A DNA stretch of 64,000 nt from Anadara kagoshimensis. Lineage: Eukaryota; Mollusca; Bivalvia; Arcoida; Arcidae. Below, in pieces: positions 1-10,420 of this stretch. Positions within the stretch are counted from its first letter, which is position 1; each line of letters starts with the position of its first letter. The notes below the pieces were generated by a model, which made no database searches, was not told the origin of the DNA, and was given only the letters and a program-made list of their open reading frames with translations. Position numbers and translations under genes: made by a program. The stretch is from contig CM037869.1 in assembly GCA_021292105.1 (NCBI GenBank), positions 46,399,332 through 46,463,331 of the forward strand, read 5' to 3'.

Positions 1-270
1 GTATACAAGGGAAACAACAGTGTGAAACTGGTCTATTACCCCATTAAAGGATAAAACCGGCATATTTAACCTTTCCCATGTTTTTGATATCTTCGACGAA
101 TAAATACGCTATGCATTGAAATCGATTTGTATTAAAAATGTCATACTAAATCTGGAATTCATTGATCGATTTTGAAACCAGTAGTATTATATGACCAATA
201 TTTTAGGCGTTTCTGATTGGCTGAGAACGCGTTGGGCAAGCCTGATAAATCGACTTGTCCGCCTTGCAAT
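1..270. other. Unassigned AT-rich DNA
   Basis: I see no coding frame or repeat here. An ATTGG (inverted CCAAT) pentamer lies near 216 and an ACGCGT near 227, but nothing around them marks a promoter. Confidence 0.4.
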
Positions 271-549
271 AACGCACGCTACGTTATGTGACGCTATAAT
301 GGGTAATGTCTAACGCACAAAAACGCACGCTACGTTATGTGACGCTATAATGGGTAATGTCTAACGCGCAAGAACGCACGCTGCGTTATGTGACGCTATA
401 ATGGGTAATGTCTAACGCACAAAAACGCACGCTACGTTATGTGACGCTATAATGGGTAATGTCTAACGCGCAAGAACGCACGCTGCGTTATGTGACGCTA
501 TAATGGGTAATGTCTAACGCGCAAGAACGCACGCTGCGTTATGTGACGT
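271..549. repeat. 51-bp minisatellite, about 5.5 copies
   Basis: Units begin AACGCACGCT at 271, 322, 373, 424, 475 and 526, an exact 51-base period. Each holds TTATGTGACGCTATAATGGG. Units differ at a few fixed positions (ACGTTATG or GCGTTATG; AACGCACAA or AACGCGCAA), and these variants alternate, which points to recent amplification of a two-unit block. The last unit is cut after about 24 bases, where the 0.43-kb duplicated block begins. Confidence 0.95.
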
Positions 550-551
550 AA

Positions 552-980
552 CATTGACAAAACAAAGGGCAATTATATAGAAGAGACTTTATTACATTTT
601 ATTATTTGGAAACACAGTTACTATTTCCTCAATATTAAATTGATAAAAGTGACAGTGTCGCCATATTTCTTGTATCTTAAAGGCTGTTGTGTTTGAATTA
701 AAGCTTCAATACCTCTGTTGATTATCAAATAATAAATACATTTACTAGTTATTTATAGTTAAATATTTTGTAATTTAAAACATAATATTGTGTTAATAAG
801 TTGGTCATATAATAAAACAATTATTGACTTTAGATGAGGTAGACATAAGGATTTATCAACCTCAAAGCATGTTTATAAATCATGACACATAATATTTTTG
901 TATGCTCTGTATTTACTAATATAGCCAAATATATATATATATATATCTTTTATTTACAACAATTTTTGTTCCACTCAAAA
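552..980 (+). repeat. 0.43-kb dispersed direct duplication, copy 1
   Basis: Nearly identical to 4158-4575, from CATTGACAAAACAAAG through TGTATGCTCTGTATTTACTAAT to CCACTCAAAA. The copies differ mainly in a short TA run and single bases. There is no clear coding content and no terminal inverted repeat, so this is either an uncatalogued mobile-element fragment or a segmental duplication. The junction is abrupt against the 51-bp array. Confidence 0.9.
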
Positions 981-1344
981 GTTTTTTCACTTGATTTAGG
1001 AATTAAAAAAAATTATATAAGTAAAAAAACAACCATAAACATACCACAAAACAAGGAGATGATAGAAAAAAAGGCAAGGAAAACAATTATTGTAACCACT
1101 GTGTTTATAAAAACTTCCGACAAGATAACAAACAAGACTTAATTAAATATCAGTTTTGACATGTGTTATTGCTCGGCAGAGGCCATATCTCACGTATTGT
1201 CAGTTTAGTTGTAAATTAATAAACATTATAACAGTATATGTGGTAAAGGCAGATGTTGATATTGCATATTAAATGACAATTTCTTGTGTAATGGGAAATA
1301 CAGGCGAAATATGCACGTTGACTTTCGCTTGTCTTGTAGTACAT
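981..1344. other. AT-rich, no feature seen
   Basis: Low-complexity AT-rich DNA. Open frames here have no recognisable protein features. Confidence 0.4.
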
Positions 1345-1530
1345 ACATTTGTGAAAGTGAATTTCATTGCCGTTGGCCTTTACTGGTTCACCCGGTGTCA
1401 GTGTAATGTGACTCAGGAGTGGAACGCTTGTCTGCGGCGTACTGACTCTTTGAGCTAGCACATTAAATTCGCCCTGATTTCGCGCTAGTACAAGGCAGGC
1501 CATACAACACAATCGCACTTCACATGCATT
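1345..1530. mobile_element. Dispersed repeat of bivalve type (GGTTCACCCGGTGTCAG core)
   Basis: The stretch CCTTTACTGGTTCACCCGGT, followed by a GTAATGTGACT segment and ending near CACAATCGCACTTCACATG, matches from memory a short repeat common in bivalve genomes. I cannot see target duplications or assign a superfamily. Short frames on both strands across it are incidental. An all-against-genome search would settle the boundaries. Confidence 0.5.
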
Positions 1531-1666
1531 GTTAATAATATGTATATACATGTATCTGATATAGCTAGTAATTCCTAGCAAGATATTTCTTGATAAAACA
1601 TTTAAATTAAAATGGATACTTTTTATTCAAATACTAATTTTATTGAAATCTAAAAGATGGGATACT

Positions 1667-1765
1667 GAGTTCACGTGTTTGACCTAACTTGTTAGTTCCA
1701 AAGTTGTTACTTTGCTTCTGAATTGTGATTCGGACATGGATTAGTGTGTTTGGTTTTTGATTTGT
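1667..1765 (+). mobile_element. PLE-type 3' tail fragment
   Basis: Matches the last 100 bases of the tail seen in full at 16186-16627: TTCACGTGTTTGACCTAACT, then TTTGCTTCTGAATTGTGATT and GGACATGGATTAGTGTGTTT. It carries only untranslated tail, so it is strongly 5'-truncated. Confidence 0.85.
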
Positions 1766-2500
1766 TATAATTCCTTGTTAGCACTGTATGTCCAAACGTG
1801 GGTCCATTGATAATAGTGGTCATAACACATGAACATGTACATGTAAGTTTCTTTAAGGATTAAACTGCAATCATTGTCTTACAAATAACTAGTTTACGCA
1901 GTAGGGTTTTTGTACGTCCTCTTTAAAGTTTTGTGTTGTTTTTATTGTCTCGGGTTAACAATAACATACTGCAGAGTTAAGAGTACCATGTATTTAAAAT
2001 CAATAAAAATTAGAACAATTTGGAATGGCTTGGACTAAGTATATTTGCTTGTTTTCAATTCTTCTGTAAACAAGCGATAATTAATCAACTGAGTAAATTA
2101 AATGTTATAATATGGCTTTTCAATTGTCAATTATGTCATTTGCCATTTCCAAATATTTTTTTCTATATTTCTCATCATTTTATGTTAAAAACTTTTGTTA
2201 GTTTGGTGAATTGTGAAGCATCAACAACACGTACATACATCTCTTTTATAACTATCTAAAGACAACTCGAGACATTCAAAAGGCTTCACAAATTATAAAA
2301 CACATCGTGAAATGTTACTGAAGTCTATCATGAAACCATAAATATTCACGAAGCCATCATTACTGTAGTGATGAAGGAATGATTATTATTTTAAAGACTT
2401 ACTCCGTACTTGTATCCCCTGTGGGATTTATTATAACAACGACAGCCATTCTGTTGCTCAAAGATAGTACATAAAACTTTATATAATTAAATAAAATATT
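1766..2500. other. AT-rich spacer
   Basis: I see no gene or recognisable element. The 79-codon frame near 2020-2259 is AT-driven with no domain. Confidence 0.4.
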
Positions 2501-3830
2501 GTGGACTTATGTTCTTCATGCCGATTTACTTCGTTATGGTTGTATAGGTATGCTTGTTTGATGGGTAAAAGACCTCCACATATGTTATCATGCACTTATA
2601 ACATAAGACATTTAAGAAATTATAGAAATTATAAATTAGCACTTTATAAGGTGACGTTATGCAAAATGTCAGTTTTGACACATGCCAATGGAACTTCTTT
2701 TAGTTTTGGCGATAATTATCGTGTTCTGTATTGAAGCGCCACTTTGATTATGTGTTAATTTTATCAAAACGGAAAGTGCAATAGAGGAGATTTACATTGT
2801 TTAATACGCCTGTCTATATATGCATCAATCATTATTGACTTACGGTATTTGTACTTATTTAGATCAAGATTACGTTTCAATTTTATTTATTAATTAATTT
2901 ATTTATTTTCAGATTAAAAGTATTTCGTTTCAGAAAATAAAATATAAATACATTTATAAGTATTACACATACTTTATGCCATATTATTACACCTTATGTA
3001 AAAATCCAGCAATTTCATTGGATAAGAGCTCTGTAACAATTTATACTGTCATATAAAATTTATAATTTATATGCGCGTGACTATATGACACTGCTTTTGT
3101 TCGAGTCGCCTCCCTTCTTTAAAGTTTGACTGGATCACGTTAGTGCTTTGTGGACTTATGTCCTTCATGCCGATTTACTTCGTTATGGTTTTATAGGTAT
3201 GCTTGTTTGATGGGTAAAAGACCTCCACATATGTTATCATGCACTTATAACATAAGACATTTAAGAAATTATGGAAATTATGAATTAGCACTTTGTAATG
3301 TGACATTATGCAAAATTTCAGTTTTGACAGATGCCAATGGAATTTAAGGTAACAAATCACTTGAAAACTCCTTTTAGTTTTGGCGATAATTATCGTTTAT
3401 TTCTATTGAAGCGTCGCTTTGATTATGTGTTAATTTTACCAAAACGGAAAGTGCAATAGAGGAGTTTCACATTGTTTAAACGTCCGTCAATATATGCATC
3501 AATCATTATTCACTTACGGTGTAGGTACTTATTTGGATCAAGATTACGTTTCAATTTTATTTATTTATTTATTTTCAGATTAAAAGTTTTTCGTTTCAGA
3601 AAATAAATTATATACATTTATAAGTACATGTATTACACATACTTAATTTCATATTATTACACCTTATGTAAAAATCCAGCAATTTCATTGGATAAGAGCT
3701 CTGTAACAATTTATACTGTCACATAAAATTTATAATGTCACATAGCGCTGCGCGTGACTATGTGACAGTACTTTTGTTCCAGTCGCCTCCCTTCCTTAAA
3801 GTTTAACTGGATCACGTCAGCGCTTTGAAC
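2501..3830 (+). repeat. Tandem duplication of a ~650-bp unit (two copies)
   Basis: Copy 1 is 2501-3149 and copy 2 is 3150 to about 3830. Both start TGGACTTATG(T/C)CCTTCATGCCG-like and end CTGGATCACGT(T/C)AG(T/C)GCTTTG. Divergence is several percent with small indels, so the event is not very recent. Each copy contains ATTTCATTGGATAAGAGCTC (an inverted CCAAT pentamer) and, downstream, TATAAAATTTATAA or ACATAAAATTTATAATG. The short open frames in each copy match each other and look incidental. Copy 2 abuts the small signal-peptide-like frame at 3836, so the unit may hold its upstream region. Confidence 0.92.
3736..3767. promoter_or_regulatory. Perfect 10-bp inverted repeat (TGTCACATAG/CTATGTGACA)
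   Basis: TGTCACATAG (3736-3745) and CTATGTGACA (3758-3767) are exact reverse complements around a 12-base GC-rich loop. The tandem copy 1 (near 3065-3090) has only a degraded version. It lies about 70 bases before the ATG at 3836. It may be a protein-binding palindrome or chance; function is not shown. Confidence 0.45.
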
Positions 3831-3835
3831 GAAAC

Positions 3836-4092
3836 ATGTTTTCAGTTGTGTCTACGGCAAGCGCCTTATTGCTATTGGTATTATTTAAACAACGAATGGT
3901 ATTTGCCGAAGTTGACAATGAGTATCTTGCGGGCCTTGGATACGTTTCGTAAAGTTCTTGGCCCAAATTGACTGTGGATATGAGGCATTCTCGGTCGATA
4001 AATTGGATAAAAATGAAATAGACATTACTAAAGATGAAGCATGCACATCATATATTGATAAAGTAAAACTTACATTCGGTGTAATAAAATAA
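3836..4092 (+). pseudogene. Possible small secreted protein: signal-peptide-like frame plus overlapping second frame
   Basis: An ATG in good context (GAAACATG) at 3836 opens a 38-codon frame ending at 3952. It starts MFSVVSTASALLLLVLFKQR, a basic-poor N terminus with a leucine-rich hydrophobic core like a signal peptide, followed by an acidic stretch (EVDNEYLAG). In another frame, 3922-4092 stays open to a TAA and reads hydrophilic, protein-like residues including FSVDKLDKNEIDITKDEACT, which faintly recalls an EF-hand loop but does not fit the spacing. I infer either a two-exon arrangement (a GTAAAG sits at 3949) or a decayed single-exon gene with one frame change. I recognise no family. Coding status is uncertain. 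Confidence 0.3.
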
Positions 4093-4157
4093 ATATAACA
4101 TTTCTGACAGGATGCCAGTACATATTGTCACCTCTCAAAAAGGATTGTCAGCCTCTG

Positions 4158-4575
4158 CATTGACAAAACAAAGCGCAATTATATAGAAGAGACTTTATTA
4201 AATTTTATTATTTGGAAACACAGTTACTATTTCCTCAATATTAAATTGATAAAAGTGACAGTGTCGCCATATTTCCTGTATCTAAAAGGCTGTTGTGTTT
4301 GAATTAAAGCTTCTATACCTCTGTTGATTATCAAAAAATAAATTCATTTACTAGTTATTTATAGTTAAATATTTTGTAATTTAAAACATAATATTGTGCT
4401 AATAAGTTGGTCATATAATAAAACAATTATTGACTTTAGATGAGGTAGACATAAGGATTTATCAACCTCAAAACATAATTATCTAGACATATAATATTTT
4501 TGTATGCTCTGTATTTACTAATACAGCCAAATATATATAACTTTCATTTACAACATTTTTTGTACCACTCAAAAC
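4158..4575 (+). repeat. 0.43-kb dispersed direct duplication, copy 2
   Basis: Partner of 552-980, in the same orientation and about 3.6 kb away. It begins abruptly after the GGATTGTCAGCCTCTG that follows the small frame at 3836. Confidence 0.9.
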
Positions 4576-4577
4576 AA

Positions 4578-4890
4578 TATTTGTATATACTTCAGTCAGT
4601 GGATAAGGGCCAATGTATATACAAGCTATCATGGTCAAATACTAGCCTACTGGGTCTAATACAACATTGTGCCCTTTTCTATTTAAAATATTATTCAAAA
4701 AATTAAATCAAATTAGAAAAAATAGGAAGTAATGAAATGTGCACATTTTTATTTTCCATTTTATCATATTTATTATTTATTTAACTAATAGAGTATGAGA
4801 CTTTAAAATAACAAAAATTATGAAATTTATTTAAAGAGGAAAAAATGCACATTTTATTTATTACATTTCTTATTCATTTAACTAATAATA
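4578..4890. other. AT-rich DNA with a short imperfect tandem duplication
   Basis: Two diverged copies of an ATGCACATTTT..TATTTAACTAATA segment lie at about 4735-4800 and 4815-4890. No gene is seen. Confidence 0.4.
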
Positions 4891-4893
4891 ATA

Positions 4894-4965
4894 CAGTGGC
4901 GGATCCAGCGGGAGGGGGGCATAAGGGGCCCGTGCCCCCCCCCGGTTGCCCCGAATTTTCCCCCT
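4894..4965. mobile_element. DNA-transposon end remnant (CAGTGGCGGATCC)
   Basis: CAGTGGCGGATCCAGCGGGA followed by G-runs and C-runs is a terminal signature I recall from many animal DNA-transposon and MITE families. No matching inverted end is visible nearby, so this is a solo or truncated end. The superfamily is not resolved. Confidence 0.4.
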
Positions 4966-5462
4966 CTCTCTCACAGCTAATTGACAATTACCCAGCGTAA
5001 TGACCAGTTAATTAGTGGTACTGATAAGTTAATTCGTGTACACCATTGCCGTCACAAATATTGTTTAAAAAATATGATCAATATACAATAATATTACTTT
5101 TTATTTTAACAATCAGGACATGATCGGGACATGGTCAAAATGCAATATAATATTCGCCGTCGGTAACTTGTATTGTCGGTCTTTTTAGTTGTGCATCGCA
5201 GATCCAGACCGACTCTTTTTTTTGCGTTATATTCGTTCGACCTTTGGAAGTTGTAGATCGATACGTCGATCCATCGGAGGAATACCAGTGTTTTGATTTA
5301 ATTTGGTCAATAAATGGATGAACGTGGTCTGAGTGATCCAGTTGAGTTGATAAATCAAGCTCATCAGTGGAAAGTCATTCTGTTTGATTCCCGGTCCTAA
5401 GTTTGATTGATCATTGATTAATGGGGTTTAACTTCTAAGTCAATAATATTTCATTTATATAG
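4966..5462. other. Unassigned spacer
   Basis: Mixed-composition DNA without frames, clear repeats or splice-like exons that I can support. Confidence 0.35.
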
Positions 5463-5747
5463 AGACGTCACCGGCTATAAGTGTGGGCGCAGAAATATTT
5501 ACCTGTGCTTTGCGGTGATGGCATGATGCAGTGAAAGTTCTTTAATCTTTATCGTGCCACGCCTACCGTGACAATGGGCCTTGGTTTTTAAGGTTTGTCC
5601 CGCATTCATTTTTTAATGCCGAGCGAACAGTCACTACACTTTTTTTAATTCTTGTGTACGACCTCACCAGAGACCAAACCCTCGACCTTCGTGACTTACG
5701 GAGCAAGCACTCTACCAGCTGACTTACCTGCTACATATACCGAAGGG
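5463..5747 (-). mobile_element. tRNA-derived SINE-like relic (minus strand)
   Basis: Read on the minus strand, 5747 to about 5660 gives a tRNA-like head: AGGTAAGTCAGCTGGTAGAG resembles box A, and GGTCGAGGGTTTGGTC sits at the box B position. The body contains sequence such as TCTTTATCGTGCCACGCCTA and AATGCCGAGCGAACAGTCAC (given as plus strand), which resembles the central domain shared by several bivalve SINE families; that match is from memory. Box B is degenerate, so the copy is old. Confidence 0.5.
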
Positions 5748-6392
5748 GTAGGTCTTCTACTACCTTCACCCCTTATCAACACTTGTTTAAAATGAACTGT
5801 ATGACATTCTTCTGAACTTTCAAATTAATTTTATTATATTATTAGTTTTAAAATGACAGTTAGTCAGTTTCATCATTGTATAATGCGCATTAAAGGTGCA
5901 ACCGAACATAAGAATCGTCACTAGAAAAAAATACTGATTATTTTAGACGAATTTGTTCCGTAAAGCCGATAAACGGACGTCAAATGAGAAACATTTTTTC
6001 CACCATTAAAACCAATTAAAAATAAAAACGTACAAAAATTGTACAAAAATCTGGACTTTTATAAGTAAATAGAGCATCGTGCTATAAAAATATACAAAAA
6101 GATAATCTTGTGTGCTTAAAATTAGTTCTCTCTCTCTCTCTTTTGGCCATGTCCCTTGGTTTAAAAAGGTAAACTAGATGAATTCACGTATGATTAATGG
6201 AATCACTATTCATGAAAGTCTCTTAATAAGTATTACTAATTAACGTTATCTACTGGTACTACCTGGTTTCTTTCACGCCTCAGCGATCAGGTAAATAACC
6301 TTATCACCTAAGACTGGTTAGTACTACCTGGATTCTTTCATGCTTCAGCAAACTGGTAAATTACATTATCACCTGATTGCAATTGCATACTT
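5748..6392. other. AT-rich spacer with a short (CT)n run
   Basis: Contains a short CT microsatellite near 6126-6142 and two related TACTACCTGG(T/A)TTCTTTCA segments near 6256 and 6322. No gene is seen. Confidence 0.4.
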
Positions 6393-6872
6393 TTTTCCAG
6401 TTACAAGTTGTTAGTCATACTGGTAATTTTTCAGTTACAAGTTGTTAGTCATACTGGTAATTTTTCAGTTACAAGTTGTTAGTTAGACTGGTTATTTTTC
6501 AGTTACAAATTGTCAGTCATACTGGATATTTTTCAGTTACAAGTTGTTTGTCATTACGGTTATTTTTCAGTTACAAGTTGTTTGTCATTACGGTTATTTT
6601 TCAGTTACCAGTCGTCAGTCATACTGGTTATTTGCAAGTTACAAGTTGTTTGTCATACTGGTAATGTTTCAGTTACAAGTTGTTAGTCATACTTGTAATT
6701 TTTCAGTTACAAGCTGTTAGTCATACTGGTTATTTTTCAGTTACAATTTGTTAGTCATACTGGTAATTTTTCAGTGACAAGTCGTTAGTCATACTGGATA
6801 TTTTTCAGTTACAAGTTGTTGGTCATACTGGTTATTTTTCAGTTACAAGTTGTTAGTCATACTGGATATTTT
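6393..6872. repeat. 34-bp minisatellite, left part (~14 copies)
   Basis: Unit CAGTTACAAGTTGTTAGTCA plus TACTGGTAATTTTT, period 34 (TTACAAG at 6401 and 6435). Units vary between TGGTAA, TGGTTA and TGGATA. A 62-codon frame inside it is an artefact of the repeat. The array is interrupted at 6873 and resumes at 7817. Confidence 0.95.
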
Positions 6873-7816
6873 TAGTCCCCTACCGGCGAAAGCTGAAGGG
6901 GACTTTAGGTTTGCGCTCTGTCCGTCTGTCCGTCCGTCCGTTCCTCTGTCACGCCTCAGTTTTCCACATTTATTTTCTAAAATCTTTTAGATAATGAACT
7001 GATTTTTGGTATGTGAGTCTACCATGATGAGTTGCAGATCAAGTTAGCATTTCATTCTGGTCCGCAATTTTTACATGAGTTATGGCCTTTTGAACTTTGA
7101 AAATTCACTGAAATTTCAGTTTTCCGTTTTATTTTCTAAATGCTTTTAGATAATGAACTGATTTTTGGTATATGAGTTACAGATCAAGTTTACGTTTCGT
7201 TTCCATCTGCTAATTTTTACCGGAGTTATGGCCCTTTGATTTTTGAAAATTCACAGAAATTTTAGTTTTCCGCACTTTTTTCCTACACGCTTGCAGAAAT
7301 GGAACTAATGTTTGGTATGTGACTCTACCATGATGAGTTACAGATCAAGTTTATGTTTCGTTTCCATCTGCTAATTTTTACGGGAGTTATGGCCCTTTGA
7401 ACTTTGAAAATTCACTGAAATTTCAGTTTTCCGCTCTTTTTTTCCACACGCTTGCAGTTAATGAATTGATTTTTGGTATACAGGTCAACCATGATAAGTT
7501 ACAGATTAAGTTTACGTTTCGTTTCATTCCACTAGTTTTTATGGAAGTTATGGCCCTTTGAACTTTGAAAATTCAATGAAATTTAAGTTTTTTGCACTTT
7601 TTCTACATGCTTGCAGATAATGAATTTTTGAGAACTCCATTGCTGGTTTTTGATTTTACTATGATCAAGTTTTGCTTTTCATCCTGAACAACACGTATAA
7701 TTTATAACTATAAATCTTTGCACCATATAATAAGGTACATTTTACCTAAAACTTTGGGATTAGTGAAATATGCGACCGGTAGGGGACTATGTATTGTTTT
7801 GCAATACTCTCAGAAT
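6873..7816. mobile_element. ~0.94-kb non-autonomous element with TAGTCCCCTACCGG ends, inserted in a minisatellite
   Basis: Left end TAGTCCCCTACCGG (6873-6886) and right CCGGTAGGGGACTA (7776-7789) are perfect 14-base inverted repeats, with TA outermost. A short TGTATTGTTTTGCAATACTC tail follows, before the host minisatellite resumes at 7817. A hairpin (GTCCCCT/AGGGGAC) sits at the left end. The interior carries a TCTGTCCGTCCGTCCG run and four to five diverged units of about 150 bases containing GAGTTATGGCCCTTTGAA. There is no coding frame. This architecture resembles a repeat widespread in bivalves. Because the 34-bp array flanks both sides, the insertion is younger than the array. Confidence 0.8.
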
Positions 7817-7931
7817 GCTTTTTCAGTTACAAGTTGTTAGTCGTACTGGATATTTTTCAGTTACAAGTTGTTAGTCATACTTGATATTTTTCAGTTACAA
7901 GTTGTTAGTCATACTGGTTATTTTTCAGTTG
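7817..7931. repeat. 34-bp minisatellite, right part (3-4 copies)
   Basis: Continues the array of 6393-6872 after the inserted element, in the same unit and orientation. Confidence 0.92.
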
Positions 7932-9020
7932 TTTTATTGTGTAATCATTAAACTGAAGTGGGTCTATATCGTGATTAGCTAATTATTCAACAGTGTATCA
8001 CAAAACATCTACCTACACTATTATAGAGTGCTACTGCCATTTACTTCCTGAATCCGGTACTTGAAAGCAAATTCGTATCAAATTAAATTCGATTTTTGTA
8101 TAAACAGTTACACAGTGAAAGGTTTCCTTTAACTCCTAGCTACTTCAGATAACTGCTGTAATTTATCTTGGTTATGTTAGACGATGATTTATTTCGAGCT
8201 ACAATATCCTCCAATCATCGAGAAGTATTCTAGTATTTAAAATCGATACTAATTTATAGACTTGAAGAAAACCTGCACCAATTAATTCATTTCAGTTCAA
8301 CCACCCTGTTTCCTGTTGATAATGTTAATGCCATTTTCGTCTATTTATCAAATGGATATCTTACAACATTTATGTCATAAAACTTCCTTTCAAGAAAATA
8401 ATAATTTGTGCCCAAGCATTTAAATCTCTGCATGTGGAAAACGCAATTAGTTTATATACACATACCTTCTATGTAACGAATACTGTCACCTATTCACTAC
8501 ATAGATAATTATAAATAAACGAATAATATTAAAAACAGATGTAAATGAACAAACATATCATTTCAGCTTTACAAAACCGTCATTTAAAAGTACATTATTG
8601 TAATACAGCTAAAGAAGCTAAGGCATGATCCTAAAACCAATTTGAAACCAAAACGTGCACTAGACTACAGAAACAATGCGATACACCGGTATTAAAAACG
8701 AAAGTTCATAAATATGTCCTATGTTTCTGTTGTCGAGGGTAGCACGAATCATGCATGCTGATACATTCATTGTAACATCTACATTTTACTGGTCAGCAAA
8801 GACCTTCTACAAAAGGTCAGAAATCACTGGTCAAAGTCATTGTAGGTCAGTGGTCAAGGACAAAAACATTCAGAGAAAAATTGCGGATGTAACTATAATG
8901 AAATTAGTTCAGAGTAATGTTTGAAATCCTCTATTTATGTAATGTCTCTCTCCCTCCTTCTTAATTGTTGATGGACTATAATGTTAGACATAAATGTATT
9001 AAACTGTAACACACCACTGC
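7932..9020. other. Unassigned AT-rich spacer
   Basis: I see no supported gene. A 67-codon frame at 8721-8924 has no domain, signal or splice context. CTCTCTCCCTCCTTC near 8945 is a short pyrimidine run. Confidence 0.4.
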
Positions 9021-9300
9021 GATAGCTCAATATTCTCTCCGTATGATTGAGGTGTAGGATTCTGGGATTTTAACCCTGGCAGTACGATGTTAATTCTATT
9101 TTGCCTTGCACTAGATATTTAAAAATGTAAATGCAAGTCCTTCTGAAGTAATCTTGGTAGACGGGATTTGCTAAAAAAAAGTATCCTCAAAGTGCATTAC
9201 TATGAGCGCAATGCCAAAGTTAACATTTGTCATTTTTTCTATAGCTGGTTATTTCCCGATATAAGGGAATATTCTTGACTTGAACTTAAAGCATGTTATA
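9021..9300 (+). mobile_element. Degenerate tRNA-derived SINE-like relic
   Basis: GCGATAGCTCAATATTCTCT followed about 30 bases on by GGGATTTTAACCC suggests worn box A and box B. The 3' part (CCCGATATAAGGGAATATTC, then TTGACTTGAACTTAAAG) resembles the tail of the better-preserved SINE at 22165-22405. The tail is also the start of duplicated block A. Confidence 0.4.
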
Positions 9301-9877
9301 GTAATATATCCTACCTCTCACTAGTTTCTTTGAATTTCATTCGACAATGCTGGTCACGTGGTGACCTAATATAATCCATATCGGGTCAAGCCTGTTCCAT
9401 ATCTAGTCAGTATGAGAGTTATTCCCCCTGACTAATGTCATTGGCGCCCGCTTCGTAGTAAACACGTCATATTTATCACAAGTATTTACGGCAAATACAT
9501 ACACTAGTAAAGTTGTGGTGATATTGTAACAAAATATTGGATTTCTGATAAAAGTGCAATTGATTTCTTTGACGGAAGTTACTAGTAAGTCAAATTGAAT
9601 ATTATTTTTAATAATTTGTCGGACAGAATGCCCAATGGTTGTATTTCCAACTAAGCCTTTAGCCATAAGTCGTTGTGTGGATACATTCAAATGGGTTTTG
9701 TAAATGATTTACTTCTTAACCATTGAACTGTTCGAAATGGCGTTTATAGTGCTATAACTGTCATTACCATGCATAGCAAACTAATCATAATGCGTTAACG
9801 CGCATTATTCAGTTTGATTTGCACGGCAATGGCAGTTATAGCGCTATAAACGCCATTTCTAGACAGATCAATGGTTA
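9225..9877 (+). repeat. Duplicated block A, copy 1 (~650 bp)
   Basis: Matches 12417-13075 with a few percent divergence and small indels, from ATTTGTCATTTTTTCTATAG to the end of the 159-bp palindrome. It holds a SINE tail, unassigned DNA and a palindromic MITE. Antisense frames in both copies have no recognisable domain. Confidence 0.93.
9718..9876. mobile_element. 159-bp near-perfect palindromic MITE (copy in block A)
   Basis: Left arm AACCATTGAACTGTTCGAAA and right arm end ACAGATCAATGGTT pair. The arms share ATGGCGTTTATAG(T/C)GCTATA. Pairing continues through the centre (AATCATAATGCG/CGCGCATTATT), so nearly the whole element is one hairpin. The arm core is itself palindromic (TATAGCGCTATA). 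No coding capacity. Confidence 0.85.
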
Positions 9878-9990
9878 TATTTACATTTCCCATTTTTTGA
9901 AAATGTTGTTTTGGTATTTTAATCCTAAAATACACTTTAAAACACTATCGTGTACGACATGCATCTCCAATCGCTGGAACAGCCAAACAA

Positions 9991-10033
9991 TGACGTCACG
10001 CATATAGCGGCAAGGAAGAGATGAGTGACGTCA
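9991..10033. promoter_or_regulatory. Pair of perfect CRE palindromes (TGACGTCA)
   Basis: TGACGTCA occurs at 9991-9998 and 10026-10033, 35 bases apart, both in the CG-containing form bound by CREB/ATF-type bZIP factors in animals. No start site or exon is visible nearby, so function is unproven. Another TGACGTCA lies alone at 38227. Confidence 0.4.
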
Positions 10034-10321
10034 CATTAGCAATGGCATTTATACTCCTATAACTGCCATCTGATCTTAAACAAAGTTAAATGCATTAAAA
10101 CATCACAAATTTAAATATAGTGTTTTAATGACCTAATGTGGAGTATAAAGGGGGTTAATTTGGTTTGACTAACGGAAAGTAAAGGTTACTACAACATCCA
10201 GTAGTTTCTCATCCAGAACTACTCTCCAGTCTCCGTCTCCATGTATGGTTGTGTAACAGGTATCTACGATGGTTCTTCAGGGTGATCGGTAGGATATAAC
10301 CGTTACATAGTCTGTTGGTGG

Positions 10322-10420
10322 CCTAACATGGTTTATACAAGGTCAGTAAATTCATATCTTGTCTCGGGCTTCGCTCTCATCCGATATGAAATTTACTGAC
10401 CCTGTATAATCCATATTAGG
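10322..10420. mobile_element. 99-bp hairpin element
   Basis: Left arm 10322-10358 (CCTAACATGGTTTATACAAG..) pairs with right arm 10383-10420 (..CTGTATAATCCATATTAGG) with few mismatches around a 24-base loop. This is a small MITE-like palindrome with no coding capacity. Confidence 0.7.

Noticed and set aside
9010-9090. tRNA gene candidate (GCGATAGCTCAATA..GGGATTTTAACCC)
   Set aside because: The arms do not pair as a cloverleaf, and the downstream sequence matches a SINE tail.
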